A DNA stretch of 64,000 nucleotides from Typhlomys cinereus. Taxonomy: Eukaryota; Chordata; Mammalia; Rodentia; Platacanthomyidae. A model generated the notes under the pieces. That model saw only the letters and a program-made list of their open reading frames with translations, ran no database searches and was not told the DNA's origin. Positions 48,401 to 59,155 of the stretch are shown here, piece by piece (positions within the stretch are counted from its first letter, which is position 1; every line of letters begins with the position of its first letter). The DNA lies in NCBI GenBank assembly GCA_023101885.1, contig JALPQD010000213.1, positions 1,063,001-1,127,000 on the forward strand, given 5' to 3'. The translations under genes were made by a program, and so were the position numbers.

Positions 48401-50064
48401 TAGAAATTAAGACCCAGTCAATTCCCCTCTCTTTTCTACATGGAAGCTTCCTCAGTGCGAAGGCATTTATGACAGTGCCCCCAGCTCTGGTGATTTCTGA
48501 GATGTCATCTTACAGTCTCACTGACCACCAGCTCCATCTGACCGGATTCTGAGGGGTTTATTATCTGAAGCTTCTCACTGAGGGGCTGCAATGACAGGTG
48601 TGTCATGTCAGGATGAGAACAATAACCAGAAACAGATGTGTGGAATATTCAGTAATATGTCAGCAACTATGATGCATTTCAGCAGGGTCCATTCTCTTCC
48701 TGAAAAACAAAACAAAACAAAATAATATAAAGGAGGGGAAAGGAAGAACATTTATTTCCATGAGGCCAATTTCCATGCCAAACAGAGCATCGTTCTGGCT
48801 CTTGTGCTTGGTATAAACAGGACTCACAGACTCAAAAATAATGTCAAAAGTTCAAAGGGTGGAGAGTTAAGAATTCTCACACGAGCAAATAAATGAGATC
48901 TGTGGATTGGTTGGCCTTCACTCGGCTCTTCCTGAAGTGTCTCCTTGGGACCTGGGTGATGTGTGGCTTTGATTCTCTGCCCTTGTTCTTCCATAACCTG
49001 GTTTGGAATGTAGCCCAGTCCTCAGAGATTGGGGGTCACTCCAGCTTGATAGTGTAAGGTCAGAAAATGGAATGAAGCTTGGATATCTCAATTGAGATTT
49101 GAGTGTATAAAAATATAAATCAAAAAAGGAAAATCCTTGAAGGGACACCTTGCAGCTGTTCCTACAAATGAAAGGTTTCAAAAATAAGTAGGTTTCAGAA
49201 CACTGAGAATACTTCTTCAGCTTCTAAGCCCCCTCTAGAAGAATACCAGTGTAAGACTGAGCATGGAGGAGCAAAGAATATACAGGCTGGCAAACACAAC
49301 TGCCTGCTCGCATTCTTTAATAAGTTCCTGGTTAATTCAAGGAAAATATTTGGGAGACTTTTTTTTATTGCCAGACTGAAAGTTAGTAAATTTACCCAGC
49401 CACTCAGACAAACTCCAGAATTAGTAGGATCTTTTCTTTTTGGCTGTTGTAAAATCTGAATAATCTCAGAGTGGAGTCCTGTTAAGGAAAGGCAAAGGAA
49501 GTAGATTCTGTCCCCTCAATGCCGCTGTCTCATTTGGCTGGAGGATATCCAGGATTGCAGGTTTATTTAAGCAGCCATATCTCCAATTTATGGGCATATT
49601 CCAAAGTGGAACTGCATGTTGTTTGAAGTGCTGCTCTTGTGGGCAAACACCTGATCCCCCTTAATAGGAGACAAAAGGGAAACGATTTCCTGGTGGTTCA
49701 CAGACCTCATCATGCCCCTGATAGCTCACAGACGCAGCCTTGTTGTCTGACCTTTCTTGGTTGTCATTAGCATCGCCTGGGCTGAACTTCACATTCAGAG
49801 GTTACAAGCGACTCTTCTAGTGCCACTTAAAAGCCACTGCAGCAGAACTTGTTTGCATTCAAGTGTGCTTAGGATTGTGGTTTTAGCACAAGTCTCTGGA
49901 GTTTCAGAGTGCACGTGACCAAGTGATGGTGCCTAGGACTGCCATTCAAACACGCAGAAGTCACTTCCCTCTCAAATACCTACAAGGCAGCACGCTCCGA
50001 GAATCTTGTGTTGAGCATTCCTGCCATGCTCAAAGAAGGTAATTCTATTTACAGAACACTTGCT
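45466..50064. other. Long unique non-coding stretch
   Basis: About 4.6 kb with almost no recognisable repeats, which is unusual in this window. No exon is supported. Frames reach 123 codons (47540-47911) but show no domain and overlap a minus frame in the same DNA. An (AAAAC)n stretch lies at about 48703-48724. Candidate constrained blocks: about 46640-46990, 48510-48700 and 49330-49860. Confidence 0.5.
49330..49860. promoter_or_regulatory. Candidate conserved non-coding element
   Basis: Repeat-free block with many AT-rich transcription-factor-like words, among them GTTAATTCAAGG (49331), AGGTTTATTTAAGCAGCC (49559) and GTTGTCATTAGCATCG (49760). Function unproven. Identified only by texture and absence of repeats. 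Confidence 0.25.
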
Positions 50065-50255
50065 TTTTGAAAATATATATTTACTAGAAAGAGAGAAAGA
50101 GTACTTACAAGCATGCGCAGGCTATGGTGTTCATGTGGAGGTCAGAGGACAACTTTCAAAAATTAATTTTCTCCCTTCACCGTACAGACTGCAAGGATCG
50201 AATTCGAATCACCAGGGTTATACACAGATACCATCTGGCTGGTCCATGAACACTC
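50065..50255 (-). repeat. Old B3-like SINE, reverse
   Basis: CATGTGGAGGTCAGAGGACA, TCTCCCTTCACCGTACAGAC and GATCGAATTCGAATCACCAG are the complement of the B3 body and its B-box region. Confidence 0.55.
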
Positions 50256-50989
50256 ATTTTTGATGCATGTCTTCAGTACCTGTCTCATTATTGGCAAAGA
50301 GTGTCTGTCACCTTCATATGGGGAGTTTTGTGTACTGATTACCTAAGTGAATATTTCCCAAGTACTTTTTTATGGAGAACATAAATCACAAAGGATACAA
50401 ATAAATATTTCAAATGAAAGAGTGGTCCTGGGTCGATGAGTTTGGAAGCGCTAAGTTAAATATGGAATGGTATCACATGCAGAATTTTCCAGACTTAAGT
50501 GAAGCTGCATGTATTTTCTTAAAGGCACTGAAAAGTGTTAATTTCTTCTGGAAAAATTGTGAAAATATATGCTTTTTCAAATACAGAGAAGAAATTTTAC
50601 TGATTAAAGATCAAACTATTCCAGACCATTAGTAGCACATACCTAATTTGCAAAAAAAATTATTTTAATCACCACTTAACAGAATTGCTACTATGTAGAA
50701 ATTTAGTGACAACACTTGAAGGAGTAAAAATATAGAATAATATACAGAATTGATAGTGGTAACTACTGGGAGCTAGTGTGTCAAACTCTTTCTACAAATC
50801 CTTTGTTGAATTGCTTTCCTTTTATTTGCTCCCCCTTTCACAAAAAAAAAAACGGAATAGAATATTATAATGTTACCCCTAAATTGGCTAAGATTTTCTG
50901 GAAAGACTTCTGCAGCTCATTAGAATGTGAAACCATCATGGGACAACTAAATGGAGGATATGCTGATGATACTTTTATGATTTTCTTTC
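50256..50989. other. Unique non-coding sequence
   Basis: No gene recognised; short frames only. Confidence 0.45.
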
Positions 50990-51112
50990 TTCCTTTTAGG
51001 TTTTTAAGATGTGGTCTCACCCTGTAGTCTAGGCCAGCCTCCGATCTACGGCCGTCATCCTCAATCCAGGTCCCAAGTTTTGGGACTTCGGATCTACATC
51101 ACCATACCAGAC
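50990..51112 (-). repeat. B1 (7SL-derived) SINE, reverse
   Basis: AGATGTGGTCTCACCCTGTA, GTCTAGGCCAGCCTCCGATC, CCAAGTTTTGGGACTTCGG and CATCACCATACCAGA match in order the complement of B1, the rodent 7SL RNA-derived SINE. Old, monomeric and diverged. Confidence 0.65.
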
Positions 51113-52800
51113 TCCTTCAGCAGCCTCTTCCTGATGCTCTCTGTCCCTTCCTCAGCTTCGAGGATCCTAAGGAAACACCTTCCACCCTCCGGGGTAAATA
51201 CAGCGGCATTTGTCTTCAGCCTTTCAAAGAAAAAAACTGCAGCTTTTTAAGATGACTCATGTCATGAGCAAATGACACTGGGGTTTAAATTAGATTAACT
51301 GGCCTATAATTCTATTTAAACCAAACTGCGAGTTTAAAAAAAAAATCACACAAATCGACAAACCGTTATGTACTTGAAGTGAAAAAGAATAAGGAATAAA
51401 AGCTTTAAAACATGTGAACTAACCTCTTCGGCAGACACCCACATAGAACTTCATAAATCACTTAAAATGTGACAAGTAAAAGGAAACCTGATCAAGTGAC
51501 TGTCCAAATAATTATAGTTTATTCTTCAACTTTTTCTCATTGAAATCACATTGTCATTCGCGCACTCATCTTGACACGACTAATTATTGCTATCCGAGGA
51601 AAAGGGAAAATTGTCTCCAAATGTAGTTTAGCAAATTCTCACCACAGGAGCAAGGAAGCTGTGGAAACAAGTAACCTTCACAGTTCCCTGTGTGTGCCCT
51701 GCTAGAGCTCTGCTGTGCACGTCAGGACCCTCTGCCACCTCCCCATGTATTCTCTTGCCACCTTTCATCTGTCACCCGGATGTACAGTGTGAGCCTTTTA
51801 CATCATCAAAGAGACCTCAACTGGACCACACTCATGGAGAAAAACACCAGGAGCTTTAGGCCACCGGCTCACAGGTGACAGACCTTCTGCCTGGCCCTCC
51901 ATCAGGCGTGTGCCTACACGCTCAGTGTCCCCTTGCTCCATTTCTTCCTCTTAGGCCGGTGACATCTGGACTCCCTGAGAGCTAGAAGGACATCATTCTT
52001 TGTTTTCCTCCCCCCCCCATCTCCCACAGGAAGTGAAACAACCACAGCTACAAAGCTGGGGTGCCCTCAGAGTTTGCAATGATTGGTCAATGTGGTTACA
52101 AGTGTCCTTAATAGAATGTCTCAGGGCAAATGTGGCCTCTTCCATTATTACTTATCTTCGATTATCTTCAATACTATAACTGAATAACTTAAATAAAGCC
52201 TGGGCTTCTATATGCCCAGATACCAAAGGAACTGGACTTCTTTCCACAGTTTTTCAAAGGGAAAGGAAGCTATATACTGTGCACTGAATGTTCCCATTCA
52301 AGAAACAGTAGTTCAGTCGCTGCTGAAATGCAAGATTTGTGAAGCAAAGCATTGTTTTTCTCCAAATTTTTTAGATTAAAACCTTTTAACTAGGAAAGCT
52401 GAAATCAAGAAAAAGTAAACAACCCATTGAAAACAAAATTGCCTGAATCCTTCACCACCAGCATGACTTGAGGTTGCCTGGATGTGGAGATATTTTCCTG
52501 TCCTGGATAGTTACAAGAGCCTTCCAGGAACCTTTCATAGGGGCTAAGAATGAAACCAGTGGCTGCTGATGTTAAAAGGACATGACATCTCGAATTTAAG
52601 GCACGGAGAAGACGGCTGCAATGCACAGACTAGAGTCACGCAACACCATTACAGAGCCGTTTCCGGTTTAGCAGTGGACTTCAGAGACTGCCAGGTGGTC
52701 TCTCCTCCCCCGAAGGCCTACGAAAGCCCCGCCTTAAATCCCGCCTGCATCCCCTTCCCTCCCGAAGGAAGCCTCCCGAACTCCACTCACTCCCTGAGTC
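51113..52800. other. Unique non-coding sequence
   Basis: No gene or clear repeat. The part 51500-51620, with GACACGACTAATTATTGC, is repeat-free and may be constrained. Confidence 0.45.
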
Positions 52801-53156
52801 TTCCGTCCTTCCGTCCCTTCCTTCCTTCCTTCCTTCCTTCCTTCCTTCCTTCCTTCCTTCCTTCCTTCCTTCCTTCCTTCCTTCCTTCCTTCCTTTCTCT
52901 CTTTTTCTTTCTCTTTCATCTCTCTCTCTTTCTCTTTCTTCTTCACTCTCTCTCCCCCTCCTCTACCCCTCCTCTCTCTCCCTCTCTTCCTTCCTCCCTC
53001 CCTTCTCCCTCCCTTCCTCACTGCTTCCTTCCCTCCTTCTCTGCCTCTTTCCTTCCTTCCCTCTCTCCCTCCTTCCTTCTCCTCCTTCTACTTCTCTCTC
53101 CAGATTTCCTCCTCCTCCTCCTCCTCCTTCTCCTCCTCCTTCTCCCCTTCATTTTC
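52801..53156. repeat. Polypyrimidine tract with (CCTT)n core
   Basis: A near-perfect (CCTT)n run of about 20 units spans 52817-52895. It is followed by about 260 bp of CT-, CCCT- and (TCC)n-rich sequence with only scattered purines. The 196-codon frame across it (52569-53159) is leucine-, serine- and proline-rich low complexity and is an artefact. Such homopurine-homopyrimidine tracts can adopt triplex (H-DNA) structure. Confidence 0.9.
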
Positions 53157-54574
53157 TAGAAGACAATTTCCCCTTTCCCATTCTCTGTGTAGAATACAAT
53201 TCAAAGCAAAAAAGCATCATTTGATTTTTATCATTGCTTCTTCCCACCTTCTTTCGTCCTAGTTGACTCTATTTCCTTTATACTACACTTTGTAACTGAA
53301 TGTAAAGAAACAAGTTAAAGACAGGTGCTTAGTCACTCTCCTACTCGTCATGGTCAATAGGGACTCCAACTCCAAGTGCAACCTACTGAGGAAAAAATAA
53401 TATCTACATTTTAACATTTTATATTGGAGGAAAATTAGTTCTCTTCTTTCCAAAAGTCAGGAAAATAATATGCTGGCTTCTTTTCTTCTTAAAAAGATTT
53501 AGAGCTTGCTAGGGGCCAACTTTTTATGCACTGGAGAATTCCACTCAATTGGGTGAGTTCACCCATGAAGAGCTTTAATTATCTGGTATTTTCAAAGAAT
53601 TCTTTATTATATTAGTAGAGGGAGGAGGAGGGCAGAAGTGAGAGAAAGTCATGTGTGGGAGAAGCTGAAAGTCTTATGTAAGAGGTATAAAATTTCAGAT
53701 GCAACGTCTCTAATGAGCAATATTCATTCTCACAATGAAGAGTTGATTTGAAATCTGTGATGCCCTGCTAACAGGGTAGATATGGGAGGCAGTAGGGTTG
53801 AGAGGTGCGTTTGCTAAACTAGCAGCCCCTCATTTAAACCATGCCAAAGGACAATCCCAATGAAATATTTTTGTTGATGTATTTTTGCACATTAATTCTT
53901 CAGGGAAGGTGAAATACAGGATGGATAGGGCTGGACATGGAAGAAGGGCCACACAACTTAGAGGAGCTGAAATGGCTTCCTGCTCAGACTTCCTTTGTTG
54001 CTCAAGGGCAAAGCAGCTGTTTCCTCTGGAGTCGCACATCCCAGTTGTCAAGATCTCTGCTCCTGAGCCTGTTCAACATAGTGTAGACATAGAATCCTCT
54101 TCTTTTCCCCAATTATCTCTCTCCTTCGCCAGAACTGGACACCAGACTCTGAATTTGTTTTGATCTTCACCAGAAGAGCAGTCAGAACAAAAAGAATGAC
54201 AAGTGGCTTAAACATTACAGAATCAGATATTTCAAACGGAAAGTGTATCTTTGAAAAGATTTAGGATCTCAGGAGTCTGGTTGAGGAATTGTTTCCAGAT
54301 TCGCATGAAACAGATATGTACAGGCAGCAATCCCCTTTTCAGCTCACTGAAAAAATTCATGCTTTTAACACAAAACAATATATGAGCGAGCTGCTGTTTG
54401 ACAAACTGGAATACAATGCAATGTGGGAGAGGCAGTGAGCTGGAAATGAAAGCTTTCCTGTGAGAAGTTTACAGTTTTATTGACAGATCATGTTGGTAAA
54501 GGTGACATAACGGAGAGTCAGAGCATCTGTATATAGACAAAAGTGAAGTGAGGTGATAGTTCAAAGAAGGGTCA
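53157..54574. other. Unique non-coding sequence
   Basis: No gene recognised. Overlapping opposite frames near 53830-54163 show no domain. Confidence 0.45.
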
Positions 54575-54990
54575 TATATTAGTCAGGATTTTCCAGAGAA
54601 ACTGGACCAATGGAAGGTAGATAGATAGCAGATTATATAAATAGCTATTGATATAGAGAGATAATATATTATTATAAAAAGACACTGATAGATGGATTAT
54701 AGATAATAAATGGAGGATATAGTAGGACTATAGATAGAGATAGATAGATAGATGATAGATAATAGAAAAACCAAATAATGTATGTAGGTGATAGAATATA
54801 GATACATGATTGATTGATAGGATTAGATACGTGATAGAAGATAAATGAAGGAAAATAGGTAGTTGAATAAGTAAATAGATGAATTCATGTTTCTCCATCC
54901 AAATTTGTTCACATTGGTATGAAAGCCAAGAAGTCTCACTAAGGTCTGTTTTCAAATTAGAGAATCAGAAAAGTCAATGTTATAACTCAG
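54575..54990. repeat. Old mammalian interspersed repeat with (GATA)n expansion
   Basis: TTAGTCAGGATTTTCCAGAG and AACTGGACCAATGGAAG resemble a dispersed mammalian repeat (AGTCAGGGTTCTCCAGAGAA-type) that often carries GATA-like microsatellites. From 54618 to about 54850 GATA/ATAGATAG units dominate. The family name is not certain. Confidence 0.5.
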
Positions 54991-55094
54991 TCTCTGCCTA
55001 ATGGCCTGAGAATCATAAGGTAGTGCTGTTTATATGCATTTAATAAAATTGACAATTATCACATAATCATAGAGTGTTGGTGATTAAACGTATG

Positions 55095-55235
55095 AATGTT
55101 TGAGCCAAGCACCATTTGAGAACCATGAGTCACCAGGCATGTCACTGACTCTAAACCTCGGTTTCTTTATTCATCTAATGAAGATGAAGCTGTAGAATGG
55201 GAAAAATTAAGATAAAAAGCATAGTGTCACATTAT
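55095..55235 (+). repeat. Possible MIR fragment
   Basis: CATGTCACTGACTCTAAACC, TCGGTTTCTTTATTCATC and TAATGAAGATGAAGC resemble the MIR core. Diverged. Confidence 0.45.
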
Positions 55236-55293
55236 TAATAATTCCCTGAATGATGTAAGTAATGAAAATAATTACAATTGAATAGAAAATATT

Positions 55294-55623
55294 AGTAATA
55301 TATTAGATACGGGCTGGAGAGGTGGCTCAGGGGTTAAGCCTCCGCCTTGCAGGCGGAAGGTCCTGAGTTCGGATCCCAGATCCCATGTATAGACGCCAGG
55401 CGGAAGCGGGGGCGGCCTGTGCTTCTGGTCCTGGTAGGGCGGAGCCTGTGAATCCCGGGGCAGAAGGAGGTGGAGGCATCCATGGTGGTTCGCGAATTCG
55501 TCAGTGGTTCTACACATACACAGACACACACACACGCGCGCGCGCACATACACACGCACATGCACACAGTTGAATAAATAATAATAATAATAATAAATTT
55601 TTAAAAAGTAATATATTAGATAC
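55294..55623 (+). mobile_element. Young tRNA-derived SINE, long form, with perfect 17-bp TSD
   Basis: Body 55311-55606, about 296 bp. The tRNA-like head is GGGCTGGAGAGGTGGCTCAG with an A-box-like segment at 55322-55333 and a B-box GAGTTCGGATCC at 55365-55376. The GC-rich middle (GGCGGAAGCGGGGGCGGCC) is followed by an alternating CA/CG run (55512-55565) and an (AAT)n tail (55571-55597). Identical direct repeats AGTAATATATTAGATAC lie at 55294-55310 and 55607-55623. It is the least decayed copy here and still rich in CpG, which suggests a recent insertion. Confidence 0.93.
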
Positions 55624-55689
55624 AAATTTTATAGTACATGCATAACTACCTGATTTATAAACTCTTGGGCAACTTGTCTGGTTGTTTTT

Positions 55690-55873
55690 AATTTTTCAAA
55701 TTTTATTTATCTGTGTGTATGTGTGTGTGTGTGTATGTGTGTGTGTGAAATAATGCATGTTTGGAATTTAGGAGACAACTTTCAGGAGATGGTTTTCTCC
55801 TTTCATCATGTGGATTCCAGGAATCCAACTCAGGACATAAGACTTACGCAGCATGCATTGAGCTAACTCACTA
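55690..55873 (-). repeat. Old B3-like SINE, reverse, with (TG)n
   Basis: A TG repeat (55712-55747), then GGAGACAACTTTCAGGAGAT, GTTTTCTCCTTTCATCATG, GGAATCCAACTCAGGACA and GCATTGAGCTAACTCAC are the complement of B3. Confidence 0.55.
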
Positions 55874-56625
55874 CTTTATTGTTTTAATATTTACACTGAA
55901 GAAAATGATAAGCAATTTATCAATGTCTAGTTTTTACAACATAACATCAGGGAGATATTACAGTCACAAGCTCAATGCTCAGAGTGAAGTAATTAGGCTT
56001 ATGGGAGACTGAAATTTAACTTCCAAATCTGTAAATGCTTCACACTTTAAAGGGTCTGTAGTTACATTCTTACCTGGTTTATGTCAATTTTCATCCATTC
56101 AGTCTCTGCAAGGGTTGAAAAGGGAATTTTACTTAAACTCTCTGGGTTTCTCAAAGCACTGATGCACTGTCTGTTGGAGTCAGTAGTTCTTCAGTGTTCT
56201 TGTTGGACTATCGCTATTAGCACAACTTGGAGTTTGGAAAGGCACATTCTCAAGTCTACTCACATGGTACTTCAGAAACTATGAGTGACAGTCGGGAATC
56301 TGCTCTTCTCGATCCACCTCTTCAGGCACTCGATACCCTGCTATCTCACCACGAGACAACGAAATTAGAAAAGACACATCAATGGAGCCTAAAATCCAGG
56401 GATCCAATTTATAATGTGTAGTAAAGAAAGATCTTGTTGAAATTATGGCATTGGAGAAGAGCCTAGAAGCTCTCTTCCAGGAAGGAGAAATGGCCTTCTA
56501 AAGGGAATGGCATGTGGGAAGTCCCACTAGTCTGGTGCGTTGAAAGTTCAATAAGAACTCTACTGCTTAGATGGAGGGTGCATGAGGGGACGCACAGGAC
56601 CTGAAGTCAGATAATGGAGTTGTCT
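55874..56625. other. Unique non-coding sequence
   Basis: No gene recognised; overlapping short frames only. Confidence 0.45.
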
Positions 56626-56990
56626 GTGAATTAGAATCACAGGGGAGACAAGCTTCTAGGCACACCCGTGACAGATTATCTGGCATGCCTTTGGGGAATT
56701 GTATTGATCAGGTTAATTAAAGTGGGAAGACTATCCCATTCATGGTTATGAAGCCATCACCAGAGCTATCAACCAAGCTACCACAATGAGACCGCAAGCT
56801 AAGCTCATTCATTCATCATTCCATATTTTCTGATGTGGATGGGATGTGACCAGCTGCCTTTAGCTTCTGCTGCTCAGACATCCCTGCCATAATGGTGTAT
56901 ACCCTTAAAATGTGAGTCTTTCTCCTTTGAGTTACTTTTGACATGTATCTTAATCACAGCAATGGAAAAGTAACTAAGACATTGTTTGAG
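56626..56990 (+). repeat. Rodent interspersed repeat, LTR-like (same family as 14086)
   Basis: TTAGAATCACAGGGGAGACA, AGTGGGAAGACTATCCCATT, GATGGGATGTGACCAGCTGC, TCCCTGCCATAATGGTG and CACAGCAATGGAAAAGTAAC show the same layout as the copy at 14086-14455. Both are diverged. Confidence 0.55.
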
Positions 56991-58599
56991 TCTCTTGTCT
57001 TTCCTTGAGAAGTATGATGTGCCTACAAGTCTTCTGGGAGCCCATGAACACAGAGGAATAAAATAGACTCTCTCCTGGAAGATGAGAAAATATGCAAAAA
57101 ATTGAAAGGATAAATGGTCACTGGTAAGAAGATATGGAGGAACAGAAGGAGGGGAGAGGGGGATAAAAAGAAGGAAGAGAGGAGAGAGAAGGTGATCATA
57201 CTGAGAGCAAAGAAATTTATCCTCTAAGTCTTCCTGAGGGTTCTGAACATGTATTGTGAGAGTATTCAGCCAGGTCAACAGTGAACTGTAACAGAACCAC
57301 CCATGCCTGAGAACATTTCATTCTTGGGAGAGTGAGCCTTCTCAGGTTTCCATATCACTTCTTGCAATGGTAAGAACTAGATTGACCCTAATTCTACTGT
57401 GAATGCTTGTATTCTTGTCTGTATTCTTGGTACTCCTGAAGTACTGGGACAAGGCAAAGCAAAGGAAGATTAATATAAACAAAGAGGTTGTGACCTATGA
57501 TTGGTTTGGTTTTAAATATCTACAGAAGATCTCTATAACCATCTCACCTTTCTTGAAGGCAAAGTACATAGGATCACATAAGAGAAATGACTGATCAACT
57601 GGAGAATTCAGGATAGCTTTGCTGTGGAGGTGACATTGAGCTGGAGAAACCTTGATGGAACTCTACAACTTTGACATACAGAACAGGTAAAATAGATGTG
57701 CTGTTTATTCCTAGTATAATTCTGTTCTGTGAAAACTTCCTTAGGGTTATAGGCCTTTTGTAACTTAAATATATCTGACTGAAAATTGCTTTCTTAGGTG
57801 ACCAGATGCGGTATCTCTGTTTGCCTTTCTTCTTTATTCTGGTCTCCAGTTTTCAATGTCCTGTCTCAGAGGCAACTTTGTGTGCTGTGGGATGGCAACA
57901 ATGCCCTTTCTGGTTGTTGACTAATGGTGCTGTGTTGGGGATGGAGGCATTTCATTCAGACTAAAAGGGATTTAAGGATCACAATGTAGGACTAGAGGAA
58001 AATCTCCAGGAAGATGAGGACCTTGGTGCATTGTGATCTCATCCAGCTCGCTCCAAACACTCTGTCTCCTCTGCCACAGGAAGTGTGGGGTTTGTAAACC
58101 ATGCTTATCTTTCAGAGTTGTTACTGTTGGTCTGTAAAATGATACATCAAACTTGCAGAGATTATAGGAAAAGCAACGTATGTTGGAAGAGGGGGAGTAT
58201 GGAATAAACAGCAGGATTGTTCATAACAGCACCAACATTTGCAGTTCAATTCTAAGGAAGTTGATGGAATGAATCTAAGAACCCCTCATCATGGTAAGGG
58301 AGCTGAAATTTTTCTTTGAAATGAGTTTCCCCCCTAGAATCTATATAAACATAGACACTGTGCATATTGCCCAGAGTCTTAACTTCATAGCAATAAAATT
58401 TTATTCTGCTTCTAGAAGTTTTTTTAGTCGAATTTTGAATTATCCCTAAAAATAGGAATGATAAAGTAGAAGTATCTAATACATCTTATATTTTTATGTA
58501 GCATGGCTTTCTTAGTAAAATGGTTTTGGTATTTTATATTTGTCATAATGACTATCATGGAAAGAGAACATAACTATTAAGTTTGTGAAATATAAATGA
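56991..58599. other. Unique non-coding sequence
   Basis: No gene recognised. The 134-codon minus frame at 56874-57278 begins in repeat sequence and is probably chance. Confidence 0.45.
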
Positions 58600-59155
58600 A
58601 TGAAATCATGTGTATTTCTAGTTCTGTTTTATTTTTTCTACTAATGTGTGTTTCTACATGTGTGTTTGGGGGCATGCATTTGTGTAGTATATGTCCTTTG
58701 GTTGTGTGTATAAATGCAATTAAGTGTGTGTTCATGCAGAGGCTTGAGAATGATGATGGGAATCATCCTGATTTCCCCTCTATCTCATTGTTTTGAGCTG
58801 GGTTACTGACTGAACCCAAGAACCAAAATTAAGACTAGTTCTTGCTAATGAGCTTCCTCTGGGATTCCCATGCTCTGTCTTCCAGGACTGGAATTACAAT
58901 TAGATCTCCATGCCTGGGGCTGGAGAGGTGGCTCAGGGATTAAGCCTCTGCCTTGCAGGTGGAAGGTCCTGAGTTCGGATCCTAGACCCCACGTATAGAC
59001 GCTACACACACATACACACACGCATACATGTACAATTGAATAAATAATAAATTTTAAAAAATCTCCATGCCTACCAAACATTTATGTGGGAATTGGATAT
59101 CCAAATTCTTATCCCTTCAGTAGTGAGAAAAGTTCTTTAACCACTAAGCCATCTC
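58600..59155 (-). repeat. Old B4-like SINE, split by a younger SINE
   Basis: The plus strand has a TG-rich start (58630-58730), then GATTTCCCCTCTATCTCATT, GCTGGGTTACTGACTGAACC and CTTCCAGGACTGGAATTACA. After the younger insert (58904-59072) it resumes with ACATTTATGTGGGAATTGG and ends CTTTAACCACTAAGCCATCT. The order is that of reverse rodent B4. Confidence 0.6.
58904..59072 (+). mobile_element. Young tRNA-derived SINE, short form, nested in a B4-like SINE
   Basis: Body 58916-59060, about 145 bp: GGGGCTGGAGAGGTGGCTCA, a B-box GAGTTCGGATCC, then CACGTATAGACGC joined directly to TACACACACATACAC and an AATAAATAATAAA tail. The GC-rich middle (about 120 bp) of the long form is missing. Direct repeats ATCTCCATGCCT at 58904-58915 and 59061-59072 mark the insertion. 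Confidence 0.88.

Noticed and set aside
52569..53159. 196-codon plus-strand frame
   Set aside because: It exists only because the polypyrimidine repeat has no stop codons. The product is low-complexity Leu, Ser, Pro and Phe.
55311..55380. Functional tRNA gene in the SINE head
   Set aside because: Only the A- and B-box-like parts remain of the tRNA shape. There is no intact cloverleaf, and it is the SINE promoter.
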